From the NCBI GenBank assembly GCA_949289305.1, contig CASENB010000014.1, positions 1 to 64,000 on the forward strand: a DNA stretch of 64,000 nucleotides, read 5' to 3'. This DNA comes from an uncultured Spirochaetales bacterium. Its GTDB lineage: Bacteria; Spirochaetota; Spirochaetia; Sphaerochaetales; Sphaerochaetaceae. Position 1 is the first letter of the stretch. Each line of letters opens with the position of its first letter. Both the position numbers and the translations under genes were made by a program. The notes beneath the pieces are model-generated. The model saw nothing but the letters and a program-made list of their open reading frames with translations, was not told the origin of the DNA and did no database searches. Shown here one piece after another: positions 16,555 through 24,516 of the stretch.

Positions 16555-17117
16555 TTCTTCTCCTCGTACTCTACGTAAATTTCATCACCTTTTTTCTTGT
16601 ATTTTAATATTGAAATCACAAGATACAAGATGGAGATAACAATCAAGACGACAGCTACGATCTTAATAAACGTCGATGATATGAAAGACGGGAAAAAGAA
16701 CATTATTACAGATAGTGCGATGCGAAGGCCGACATCCAAAAAAGGAACATCGCCAAAGCCAAGACGACGCAAATAGAAATAATCCAAGCTGTCGCTTACT
16801 GCAGTAAGAAGCAGATCTATTGCAACAAGATACACCACTATGTCGATCAAAGCGGTAGGATTTGAGAAGGACAGGAATATCAAGACTATGGAAAAAATCA
16901 AATTTATTGCATTTTTTGCAATTCCGACATTCCTTATTCTTTGAGACAGCTCGTCAAAACTCAATACGATATAAAGTTCTTTAAGCGATGAAAGTAAAAT
17001 AAAAACTGCGATCATAAAAAATACGATCGTAATCGTTCTTTCAGGAAAAACCAGGATGAACACGCCTAAGGCAAATGGAATAAGTGCTAAAATTATCGAT
17101 GATATAAGTTTTTTCAT
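16551..17117 (-). CDS. DUF308/HdeD-family membrane protein
   Basis: A 188-aa protein with about six hydrophobic helices in pairs (for example IISSIILALIPFALGVFILVF and ITIVFFMIAVFILLSSL), matching the HdeD/DUF308 family of small inner-membrane proteins linked in E. coli to acid resistance. A charged tail KYKKKGDEIYVEYEEKN ends the protein. AGAGGA precedes the ATG. No functional partner is adjacent; the his operon begins right after it. Confidence 0.75.
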   Translation of the reverse strand: MKKLISSIILALIPFALGVFILVFPERTITIVFFMIAVFILLSSLKELYIVLSFDELSQRIRNVGIAKNAINLIFSIVLIFLSFSNPTALIDIVVYLVAIDLLLTAVSDSLDYFYLRRLGFGDVPFLDVGLRIALSVIMFFFPSFISSTFIKIVAVVLIVISILYLVISILKYKKKGDEIYVEYEEKN

Positions 17118-17149
17118 AAGATCCTCTTTTAAAGTTTAACATGATTCTG

Positions 17150-17155
17150 TAGCAT
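17150..17155 (+). promoter_or_regulatory. -10-like box of HAD gene (leaderless start predicted)
   Basis: TAGCAT ends 6 nt before ATG 17162. The -35 position 17 bp upstream reads TTTTAA, which is poor, so this call rests mainly on -10 spacing and the lack of a properly spaced ribosome-binding site. Confidence 0.4.
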
Positions 17156-17161
17156 AAGGCC

Positions 17162-17845
17162 ATGTTGAATCTTCTTTTTGATGCAGATGGTACGCTTTAC
17201 GACTTCAAAGCGACAGAAAAAATCAGTTTGGAAAAGACTTTTAATCATTATAACATCGAATACAGCAAAGAAAACATCGCTATATACAGCGAGAAAAACA
17301 AAGCGTTATGGGCGCTTTATGAAAAAGGGCTGATAAAGCAAGATGAGATAAAATACAAGAGATTTGAAGATTTCTTCAATGCCATCGGCATTAAAGCTGA
17401 CGCAGTGGAAGCTGGAGAACTTTACATAGATTATCTAAGCAAGAACGGCATCATGATAGAAGGCGCTACAGACCTGCTCGACAAGCTAAAAGGGAAGCAT
17501 AATCTTTATATCATCACAAATGGAATAGCTAAGACTCAACACGGCAGAATCGACGGAACGAACACGCGCCACTATTATAAGAGAATCTTCATATCCACGG
17601 AGATGAATACGCAAAAACCAGACAAAGAATTCTTTGATATCGTAATGAGAGAAGAAAAACTCGATAAAAAGAGAACCATAGTAATAGGAGACAGCGTCAA
17701 CAGCGATATAAAAGGCGCCAACAATGCAGGCCTTAGAAGCATTTTCATATCGTTTACAGGGGAAAAATGCGACAGCGCCACCTACTCCGTATCATCTTAT
17801 GCAGAGCTTCTAGATTACATTGTGAAGCTCGACCTCGAAGATTAG
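17162..17845 (+). CDS. HAD-superfamily hydrolase, YjjG-like
   Basis: A 227-aa HAD phosphatase of subfamily IA. Motif I is FDADGTLYDF at residues 6-15 (nucleophile and acid Asp), motif II IITNG near 118, motif III Lys in TQKPDKEFF, and motif IV GDSVNSDIKGANNAG. The helical cap and the DADGT form resemble the nucleotidase YjjG, so a nucleoside-monophosphate housecleaning role is likely but unproven. Its 3' end overlaps the convergent FKBP gene by 36 bp. Confidence 0.8.
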   Translation: MLNLLFDADGTLYDFKATEKISLEKTFNHYNIEYSKENIAIYSEKNKALWALYEKGLIKQDEIKYKRFEDFFNAIGIKADAVEAGELYIDYLSKNGIMIEGATDLLDKLKGKHNLYIITNGIAKTQHGRIDGTNTRHYYKRIFISTEMNTQKPDKEFFDIVMREEKLDKKRTIVIGDSVNSDIKGANNAGLRSIFISFTGEKCDSATYSVSSYAELLDYIVKLDLED

Positions 17846-18553
17846 AAGTTCATTAGGCCCTATTTTAGATACCCCGTTCTCTCCATATGCAAGAGAAGGA
17901 TGAATATAAAACCTAAAGCGCTCCCCCTCTTTCATGAGCATAATTCCCTCTTTTGCACCTTCTATAAGGTCCGAAACGTTTATCTCTGAAGGAAGCCCCC
18001 TGTCATAGCTCGATTCTATTACCTGCGAATCTAGAAGCGTCATAGTATAGTCTATTAAAACCGCATCATCTTCTTTGGGAGATGCGCCAGTTTCGCTTGA
18101 TCTTACGATTTCGTACTCTAATCCGCTGTCGGTCGTTATAACTCCTGCCCTCATTCGATTAGCTTTTAAGAAATCTTCTGCTTCTTTTAAATTCTCCTCG
18201 CTCTCCCTAGCAAACTCCGCTTCAGCCTCTTCAAGCATCTTATTCTGATATTCGACAAAGATCGCATCGAGTTCATCCTCTGTAAAATAAGAAGTGCCGT
18301 AATAATCTAAAAACCCTCTGGCAAAATAATAAGGATCGACTTCCTGCTCCGCGCTCTCTAGGCTTTCTGCAAGCAAGTTTCCATATGCGTAACTAAATCT
18401 CTGGCTAAGGCTTTGCGGTGCGTTGAGAGTATCGATATCATAATTGGATACCCCGAGATCTCCTTTTTCTTCAACGCTTATGCTGATGCTCTCATCTTTT
18501 TTACATGAGGAAAGCGATAAAATAAAAAATAGGACAATTAAGATTTTTCTCAC
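17810..18553 (-). CDS. FKBP-type peptidyl-prolyl isomerase lipoprotein
   Basis: About 247 aa. The N-terminus KILIVLFFILSLSSCKK is a lipoprotein signal with lipobox LSSC. A Mip/FkpA-like helical dimerisation region follows (about residues 40-140). The FKBP domain occupies ~145-247 (DDAVLIDYTMTLLDSQVIESS, IEGAKEGIMLMKEGERFRFYIHPSLAYGENG). It should fold proteins in the periplasm. GTG 18553 is chosen: GGAG lies 6 nt upstream and it lets the signal peptide start correctly. It is last in the long minus-strand run and directly follows fumarase beta. Confidence 0.85.
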   Translation of the reverse strand: MRKILIVLFFILSLSSCKKDESISISVEEKGDLGVSNYDIDTLNAPQSLSQRFSYAYGNLLAESLESAEQEVDPYYFARGFLDYYGTSYFTEDELDAIFVEYQNKMLEEAEAEFARESEENLKEAEDFLKANRMRAGVITTDSGLEYEIVRSSETGASPKEDDAVLIDYTMTLLDSQVIESSYDRGLPSEINVSDLIEGAKEGIMLMKEGERFRFYIHPSLAYGENGVSKIGPNELLIFEVELHNVI

Positions 18554-18554
18554 G

Positions 18555-19085
18555 TCATTCTCCGTAAATCGAGTTTCCATATGAATCGATAGTACAAATT
18601 GTTGGAAAGTTTTCGACTTCAAGCTTTAAAAGCGCTTCAGGACCTAGCTCTGGATATGCAAGCAGAGATGAATTTTTAATGCAAGATGAATAGAGTGCGC
18701 CGCATCCTCCGAAGGCCTGCAAATAAAGTCCTCCGTATTTTACTATCGCCTCCCTCACATTTTCTTTTCTAGGACCTTTTCCAACCATTAAAAGAAGTCC
18801 ATGTTCGATCAAAAGAGGGGAAAAGGCATCCATCCTACCGCTTGTGGTGGGTCCTGCAGAGCCTATTGCAAATCCAGGCATCTTAGGACTTGGACCCATA
18901 TAGTAAATTCCATTGCCATAAAACGAAAAAGGCAGTTCATTTCCGTTTTCTATCGCATCCTTTAGTCTTTTATGAACTTGATCGCGTCCGACGTATAAAA
19001 CGCCATTAAGCGTTACGCTATCTCCTGCTTTTATCTCTTTAAGCTCATTCGCATCCTTAAATGGAAGGTTCAATATCTTATTCAT
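18555..19085 (-). CDS. fumB: Class I fumarase-type hydro-lyase, beta subunit
   Basis: A 176-aa subunit equal to the C-terminal domain of Fe-S dependent class I fumarase/tartrate dehydratase. Seen: LPFSFYGNGIYYMGPSPKMPG, AIGSAGPTTSGRMD, MVGKGPRKENV and AFGGCGALYSSCIK. With the alpha subunit it interconverts fumarate and malate using a 4Fe-4S cluster. It overlaps the alpha gene by 8 nt. Tartrate dehydratase is an alternative that sequence alone does not exclude. Confidence 0.88.
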   Translation of the reverse strand: MNKILNLPFKDANELKEIKAGDSVTLNGVLYVGRDQVHKRLKDAIENGNELPFSFYGNGIYYMGPSPKMPGFAIGSAGPTTSGRMDAFSPLLIEHGLLLMVGKGPRKENVREAIVKYGGLYLQAFGGCGALYSSCIKNSSLLAYPELGPEALLKLEVENFPTICTIDSYGNSIYGE

Positions 19086-19929
19086 AAAGATCCTCCGTAA
19101 TATCTAAAACGGTTTTGCGATCTGCCCAGCATGAAATGCTCAGTGCTACAGGAAGACCTGCAATATGGGTAGGTTCTGCCAATATGCTTACGCTGAGAGC
19201 CGTATTATTTCCGCCTAGCCCACCAGATCCTATTTTAAGCTTATTAACCTCGTTAAGTATTTCCTCCTCTAGCTCCTTATATTGCGGATCGCTGTAGAAC
19301 ATGGCTTTCTTACTTAGCACTGCCGCCCTGTCCATAGTACCTCCAACGCCTATGGCTAAGAACATCGGAGGGCATGGCTTTCCAGATGCCTTCTTAACCA
19401 TATCCAAAACGGCATTAACAACCCCATTCTTCCCTTCTGTAGGATTGAGCATAACAACTGACGAGCAGTTTTCGCTGCCAAATCCTTTCAAAAGCACATG
19501 GATCCTGCTTACTTGTCCGTCAATTAACTCTATGTTTATTACAGGTGGCATATTAGTCTTCGTATTGCGTCTTGAAAATATCGGGTCGGATACTATGCTC
19601 TTTCTGAAATATCCCTCTTCAGCAGCCTCTTCAAGCGCACTATTTACCGTGTCCATCAACGATGAAAGGGAGTAAGGAGAATCTTTTGCATAGTCGATCA
19701 GAACCCAAAAGAGCCCAGTATCCTGACATAGCGGAAGTCCTGTCTCTTTAGCCTTATCGATATTCTTGAGAATCGCATCAAGTACGATCTTCGCCTCTTT
19801 CTTCTCCTCATTTAAAAAGGCGGTTCTAATCTTATTCTCAATATCATCATCCAATATGCGTGATGATCTTATGACTCTGTTTTTGAGTTCTTTTTCAACC
19901 TTTTTTATAATATTTTCCCTCTCTTTCAT
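19078..19929 (-). CDS. fumA: Class I fumarase-type hydro-lyase, alpha subunit
   Basis: A 283-aa catalytic subunit. Cysteine ligands for the 4Fe-4S cluster sit in LPLCQDTGLFWV, GSENCSSVVM and GKPCPPMFLAIGVGGT. The C-terminal GSGGLGGNNTALSVSI is also conserved. The separate alpha/beta genes are the anaerobe/archaeal arrangement of class I fumarase. The start lies 35 bp inside the end of the radical SAM gene with GGAAGAAAGAG upstream. Confidence 0.88.
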   Translation of the reverse strand: MKERENIIKKVEKELKNRVIRSSRILDDDIENKIRTAFLNEEKKEAKIVLDAILKNIDKAKETGLPLCQDTGLFWVLIDYAKDSPYSLSSLMDTVNSALEEAAEEGYFRKSIVSDPIFSRRNTKTNMPPVINIELIDGQVSRIHVLLKGFGSENCSSVVMLNPTEGKNGVVNAVLDMVKKASGKPCPPMFLAIGVGGTMDRAAVLSKKAMFYSDPQYKELEEEILNEVNKLKIGSGGLGGNNTALSVSILAEPTHIAGLPVALSISCWADRKTVLDITEDLYE

Positions 19930-20866
19930 CTCTTTCTTCCATCCTCTTTTTAAGCATGTTTATAAACTTGGATTTATCTGGAAAATCTCTTGGTTCTATA
20001 AGGCGATGAGAAGGGGTTTCGCTTATAAGGCGCTGTATTACAACATCATCTCTCAGATGAGCTATGAAAAGAGACACTGCATCCAAATATTCATCAAGGC
20101 TTAATAGTTTTATCTTCCCCTCTTCCCATTCTTTTTGAAGTCTTGTCCCGCCAGTTATCTGAAGATTATGTATCTTTACAGCATCAGAGTATAAGTTTAC
20201 GACATCTGCAGTTTTGATGAAATCATCGCTATTCTCTCCTGGAAGGCCTAAAATAACATGGGTGGACAAGAAAATCCCATATTCCTTTATTTTTTTTGCC
20301 GCCTCTATGTAACACTCAGCACTGTGGCCTCTGTTTATATACTCAAGAGTCCTATTGTTCGCACTCTGCAGCCCAAGTTCGATCTCAACATCCAAGCCAT
20401 TTTTCTCGTAACTTTTAATCAGAGCAAGCTTATCATCATCTATTTCATCTGGGCGAGTTGAGATTATAAGAGAGACGAAAGGCCCATAAGAGAGAGCATC
20501 GTCATAAATTCTCTTTAATTGATCAACACTTCCATAAGTGTTTGTAAATGACTGGAAATAAAGGCTGAAGGCTTCCGCCTTATAACGCCTTATCAAAAAC
20601 TCCTTGCCTTTCTCTATCTGTTCCTTAATGCTTAGATCATAGCACGATCTGTTTTCAGCAACTTCTTTGTTATAATCAGAATCATGATGGAAGCCGCCCT
20701 CGCCTTTCCTTTGGTAAACAGCGACAGAACCTGTTCCGTCGCAGAACGCACATCCCCCAAGTCGTTCTTTAGTCCTATTAGGACAGGAAAATCCAGCATC
20801 TAGGCCAACCCTGAAGACCTTCTTATTATATTTCTTTTTCAAATATTCAGAATAAGTTCTCCACAT
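19895..20866 (-). CDS. Radical SAM protein, TIGR01212/YhcC family
   Basis: About 323 aa. The family cysteine motif is CPNRTKERLGGCAFCDG (three Cys for the SAM-bound 4Fe-4S cluster), followed by GSVAVY and later LGLQSANNRTLEYINRGHSAECYIEA and THVILGLPGEN. The substrate is unknown. ATG 20866 is chosen because it overlaps the patatin stop codon (TGATG) and gives the family's usual N-terminus WRTYSEYLKKKY. A longer frame would lie wholly inside the patatin gene. Confidence 0.85.
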   Translation of the reverse strand: MWRTYSEYLKKKYNKKVFRVGLDAGFSCPNRTKERLGGCAFCDGTGSVAVYQRKGEGGFHHDSDYNKEVAENRSCYDLSIKEQIEKGKEFLIRRYKAEAFSLYFQSFTNTYGSVDQLKRIYDDALSYGPFVSLIISTRPDEIDDDKLALIKSYEKNGLDVEIELGLQSANNRTLEYINRGHSAECYIEAAKKIKEYGIFLSTHVILGLPGENSDDFIKTADVVNLYSDAVKIHNLQITGGTRLQKEWEEGKIKLLSLDEYLDAVSLFIAHLRDDVVIQRLISETPSHRLIEPRDFPDKSKFINMLKKRMEERDEREGKYYKKG

Positions 20867-23049
20867 CAAGTCAGACACACTCCAATAGACAGATCTCCTA
20901 AATAAGACACGTTGAGCTTTATCATGATATCGCCAAAGGAAAGCCTGTTTCCAAAAGATACCGTAAGCCCTAAAAGCCAATCGTTAATCATCGAGAACGG
21001 CACAAGGTTATAATCTTCACCACGGCTCCACAGCTTGTCATGATAATCTCTTGTTTCAAAAGCTTCCGCATAGATTCCGAAATCAAGGAAGAAAGAATAG
21101 TCGAAAATCAGCCTAAGACCAGTTTCAAGCATCAGATAATCCCTTGTGATTCTTCCGCCTTTTGTCGTCTCATAGCTTGAGGCAAGCATATCCTCCCCTC
21201 GCAAAGTGGAAGCTTCGCCGTTTATAAATATCTTCGTCGGATAAGAAAATGGTATTATGCTTCTAAAAGAGAGAGACATGTTATACATAAGCGGCGCTTT
21301 CAAATAGATGGAAGAGTCGAAATCAATATCTATCCCATTTCCATTAAGCGTTATCTTATCCAAAGATCGGTATTTCAAATTGAAATTAAGCATAGGAGAG
21401 AACACTAAAACCCTGTCTTTATAATTCATGCGGCTTTCATAGTTTTTAAGACTTCCAAGGCTTATTGTGTCTAAATCGACAGAGAGTTCAAGACGAAGAT
21501 CGTCATAGTAATCGTATGCGATTCCCGATTCAATAGAGAAAAGGAAATCCGACGTCGTCATTCTGTCTATCCTATCTAAGATAGATAACATAGAAAGCTC
21601 TCCAACACCAAGGCGAAGAGAGGCAAATAATGATAAAGACGATGCAAAATTATAATAGTAAGAGCCGAAAACAGATGTGTAGTTCGTTATATCTATACCG
21701 GCAAGAACAGTACCTGCCGCCCCTGGCAATGCGATATCGAAAAGAAGGCTTAAGGTCGGGATAAAATAAAAAAGGGACTCGTTTTCAGCCATATCTGAAA
21801 TAAAACCAGTATCAAAGCCAAGTCCTAAAGAAAATGATGATGAAAGGCTGGAAAAATCCTCATAGCGTATATATAGGTTTCCGCTATAGATGTCATAGCC
21901 TATGGTTTTTAATCCCTCTTCCATCTTAATATACGCAATTAGATTTTCAAGCTCGCCAACTGTCTCGCTATCAAGAGTCTTGCCGATGAATGAATCGAAG
22001 AACTGGCTATAGTGTTCAAGGCCGTTATAGATGATTCTATTAACAACCAGATTCTCCCTGTCGAAATAGGAGAAAGGTTTTTCCCTCTCCCCTTCTAGAC
22101 GTTCTTCAAGTAAATCGAAAATCTCAATATTATCTTCTACAGCCTTTTTCCCTATCTCAAGTATCTCTTGAGCCCTATCGAAATCCATCGTGCCTATATC
22201 CTCAAGTTCAGGGATTATCACATAATCGGCATTCTCATAGTTAGCAATCGCATTAGGGCCGGTAACAAGATCAAGGACTTGGAAAGTAAGACCGGTAAGT
22301 GTTTCCACATTGTTTATGCTTTCGCCTCTCGTATGCGTCTTATATACGTCGTTGAGATCCACGGCAAGAACGACATCAGCTCCGAGATCTCTTGCGACAT
22401 CCGTTGCAAGATTATTCACCATTCCGCCATCTACAACGTATCGTCCGCTCTCTGTGCGCCCCGGAGAGAATACGATAGGAATAGCCATCGACGATCTCAT
22501 CGCATTATAAAGAGAACCTGAAGAAAATATTATCTCATCGCCAGAGAGCAAATCAGTTCCTATCGCCCTATATGGTATAGACAGGGCATCGAAAGTATGA
22601 ATGTCCATGACATTGATTAAATTCTCTCTTATAAAGCGTCCGATCTTCTGATCGTCTATTATGCCGTTAGAAGATCCGACCTCGCCTTTCGAGAAATCTA
22701 TCGTTAGAATATTAGCTTTCGGACTTTCCGTTCCACCTCTAATCACCTCTTTGCCGCTCTTTAGATATACGTCTGTAAAGAGGGATGCAAGGTCTGTTGA
22801 CAGTATTAAATGTTCTATCTCCGAAGCAGAGTATCCCGCAGCGGAGAATGCGCCGACAAGAGCTCCTATGCTTGTTCCAATTATATAGTCAGGATAAAGC
22901 CCTCTCTCTTCCAACTCTTCCAACACGGCTATCTCTGCTATTCCCCTTGCCCCGCCGCCGGAAAGGACTAAGGCGAAACTCTCGCCGCTTTTTGCAAACA
23001 TTGAAAACGAACAGATTAAAACAAGTAGAAGAGTCAGAATTTTTTTCAC
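20866..23049 (-). CDS. Patatin-like phospholipase fused to outer-membrane beta-barrel
   Basis: A 727-aa surface or secreted lipase. A signal peptide (residues 1-~19, ending MFAKS) is followed by a patatin domain at ~25-230: oxyanion SGGGARGIAE, nucleophile GTSIGALVG, and the Asp of the Ser-Asp dyad in VVDGGMVNN. A POTRA-like segment (~310-390) precedes a BamA-like C-terminal barrel rich in aromatic beta-strands. This is the PlpD/FplA (type Vd autotransporter) layout. The start is GTG, overlapping the fmt stop. It sits among translation genes, which is unexpected. Confidence 0.87.
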   Translation of the reverse strand: MKKILTLLLVLICSFSMFAKSGESFALVLSGGGARGIAEIAVLEELEERGLYPDYIIGTSIGALVGAFSAAGYSASEIEHLILSTDLASLFTDVYLKSGKEVIRGGTESPKANILTIDFSKGEVGSSNGIIDDQKIGRFIRENLINVMDIHTFDALSIPYRAIGTDLLSGDEIIFSSGSLYNAMRSSMAIPIVFSPGRTESGRYVVDGGMVNNLATDVARDLGADVVLAVDLNDVYKTHTRGESINNVETLTGLTFQVLDLVTGPNAIANYENADYVIIPELEDIGTMDFDRAQEILEIGKKAVEDNIEIFDLLEERLEGEREKPFSYFDRENLVVNRIIYNGLEHYSQFFDSFIGKTLDSETVGELENLIAYIKMEEGLKTIGYDIYSGNLYIRYEDFSSLSSSFSLGLGFDTGFISDMAENESLFYFIPTLSLLFDIALPGAAGTVLAGIDITNYTSVFGSYYYNFASSLSLFASLRLGVGELSMLSILDRIDRMTTSDFLFSIESGIAYDYYDDLRLELSVDLDTISLGSLKNYESRMNYKDRVLVFSPMLNFNLKYRSLDKITLNGNGIDIDFDSSIYLKAPLMYNMSLSFRSIIPFSYPTKIFINGEASTLRGEDMLASSYETTKGGRITRDYLMLETGLRLIFDYSFFLDFGIYAEAFETRDYHDKLWSRGEDYNLVPFSMINDWLLGLTVSFGNRLSFGDIMIKLNVSYLGDLSIGVCLT

Positions 23050-23975
23050 GTAAGAATATCTCCTATTATCTTTTTATTTCCATTTACAAAGGACAGGGCA
23101 TCCATCTCCTTCTTGCTAGGAGCTTGAAGTCTGTTTACATAAATATAATAATCTTTGGTTGCAATTTTCAGACCTTTTTTCTTATCTAAAGCGACAACAG
23201 TCCCTTCTTTTTCCTCTGCTTTTTCAGATAGATCGAAAGCAGATCCATATACGGATGAAAGTATTATACGTCCAAAACTAGACTCGGCGTATGCCTTAGG
23301 CCAAGGATAGCATGCCCTTATCTGTGCGTGTATCTCTTTCGCACTTTTACTGAAATCGATCTTTCCATCCTCTTTTTTAGTAAATTCAGTATAACTTGCC
23401 TCACCAATCTGTTCTCTAAGAGAATAAGAGCTGCTGAGATTTGAAAATGTCCTTACTGCAAGGCGTGCCGCAATCTCTGCAACTTTATTATCAAGTTGGC
23501 TTAGAGTCTCACTTCCGTCCAAAGAAAATTCCTCCTGAATGAGAAGCCTTCCGCTATCCACTTCAAGCGCAATCTCCTGAATGCTTACACCGCTTTTTTC
23601 ATCAAGATTTCGAATTGCCGCATAAGTCGGACTAGGCCCTCTGTAAAGCGGCAAAAGAGAGGGATGAATATTAAATTTATTCTCAAAAAGGGATAAGAAC
23701 TTTGGCCCGAAGATCTTGCCGTAGCAAAATGACAAGAGAGTGTCGCAGCCTAAAGATGATATAACTTTTCTCGCCTCGCTCTTCAAGCTTTCAAATTGAT
23801 AGACAGGGAGGCCGAGTTCTAAAGCCTTTATCTTAATCGGAGATTCGATAACTTTATTTCCTCTTCCGCCTTTTTCATCAACGGTCGTCAAAACAGCTTT
23901 GATCAAACCGATTTTATTCAGCTCTTCTAATGTTCTAACAGCAATTTCTCCAGTTGCGGCAAAAAGTATTTCCAC
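23046..23975 (-). CDS. fmt: Methionyl-tRNA formyltransferase
   Basis: A 309-aa enzyme that formylates initiator Met-tRNA. Catalytic residues are visible: Asn and His in FNIHPSLLPLYRGPSP and Asp in EVDSGRLL. The C-terminal tRNA-binding domain spans ~205-309. The start is GTG, sharing one base with the def stop codon. Together with def it forms the formylation/deformylation pair. Confidence 0.93.
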   Translation of the reverse strand: MEILFAATGEIAVRTLEELNKIGLIKAVLTTVDEKGGRGNKVIESPIKIKALELGLPVYQFESLKSEARKVISSLGCDTLLSFCYGKIFGPKFLSLFENKFNIHPSLLPLYRGPSPTYAAIRNLDEKSGVSIQEIALEVDSGRLLIQEEFSLDGSETLSQLDNKVAEIAARLAVRTFSNLSSSYSLREQIGEASYTEFTKKEDGKIDFSKSAKEIHAQIRACYPWPKAYAESSFGRIILSSVYGSAFDLSEKAEEKEGTVVALDKKKGLKIATKDYYIYVNRLQAPSKKEMDALSFVNGNKKIIGDILT

Positions 23976-24481
23976 TATTTCTTCCTCTTTTTAGACGTTT
24001 TCTTCCTATAGGCCTTTATAACCTTTTCCTTCTCTTCTTCCTCGAGATGGTCTATAAAGAGCGTCTTATGCAGATGATCGTTCTCATGCTGTATTACGCG
24101 GGCAAGAAGTCCATCTGCTTCGATATTAAAATATTTGCCGTTTAAATCCTGCGCCTGTACTTTGACCCTGAGAGGCCTTTTAACTTTGCGATAGAAACCA
24201 GGGATCGACAGGCATCCCTCTTCATAAAACCCTTCTTCTATGCTCGTTTCAAGAATTTCAGGGTTGATAAAAACGTATTTGTCACCACCGGATGCGGATA
24301 GATCAACGATAAAAAGTTTCTTGCTTACTCCAACTTGAGGAGCTGCAAGCCCTACGCCATCCGCTTCAGTAAGAGTTTCAAACATAGCATCCACAAGGAT
24401 TTTCAATGCAGAGTCGAATTTGTCGACATCTTTCGTATCGGTTCTTAATACTTCGTCGTCAAGTTTGTATATATCTAACAT
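23975..24481 (-). CDS. def: Peptide deformylase
   Basis: About 168 aa metalloenzyme that removes the formyl group from new proteins. All three motifs are present: GVGLAAPQVG, EGCLSIPG (Cys metal ligand) and QHENDHL (HExxH variant with two His ligands; the middle residues are END, while the E is kept). I start at ATG 24481 (MLDIYKLDD); a longer frame from 24499 lacks family similarity. No Shine-Dalgarno is present, and TATTAT ends 6 nt before this ATG. Confidence 0.92.
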   Translation of the reverse strand: MLDIYKLDDEVLRTDTKDVDKFDSALKILVDAMFETLTEADGVGLAAPQVGVSKKLFIVDLSASGGDKYVFINPEILETSIEEGFYEEGCLSIPGFYRKVKRPLRVKVQAQDLNGKYFNIEADGLLARVIQHENDHLHKTLFIDHLEEEEKEKVIKAYRKKTSKKRKK

Positions 24482-24487
24482 ATGAAA

Positions 24488-24493
24488 ATAATA
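24488..24493 (-). promoter_or_regulatory. def -10-like box (leaderless start predicted)
   Basis: Minus-strand TATTAT ends 6 nt before ATG 24481, inside the 35-bp gap after priA. No convincing -35 box is seen. It may give def/fmt an internal promoter. Confidence 0.4.
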
Positions 24494-24516
24494 TATCAAA
24501 AAGTGAAAAAAGTAAG

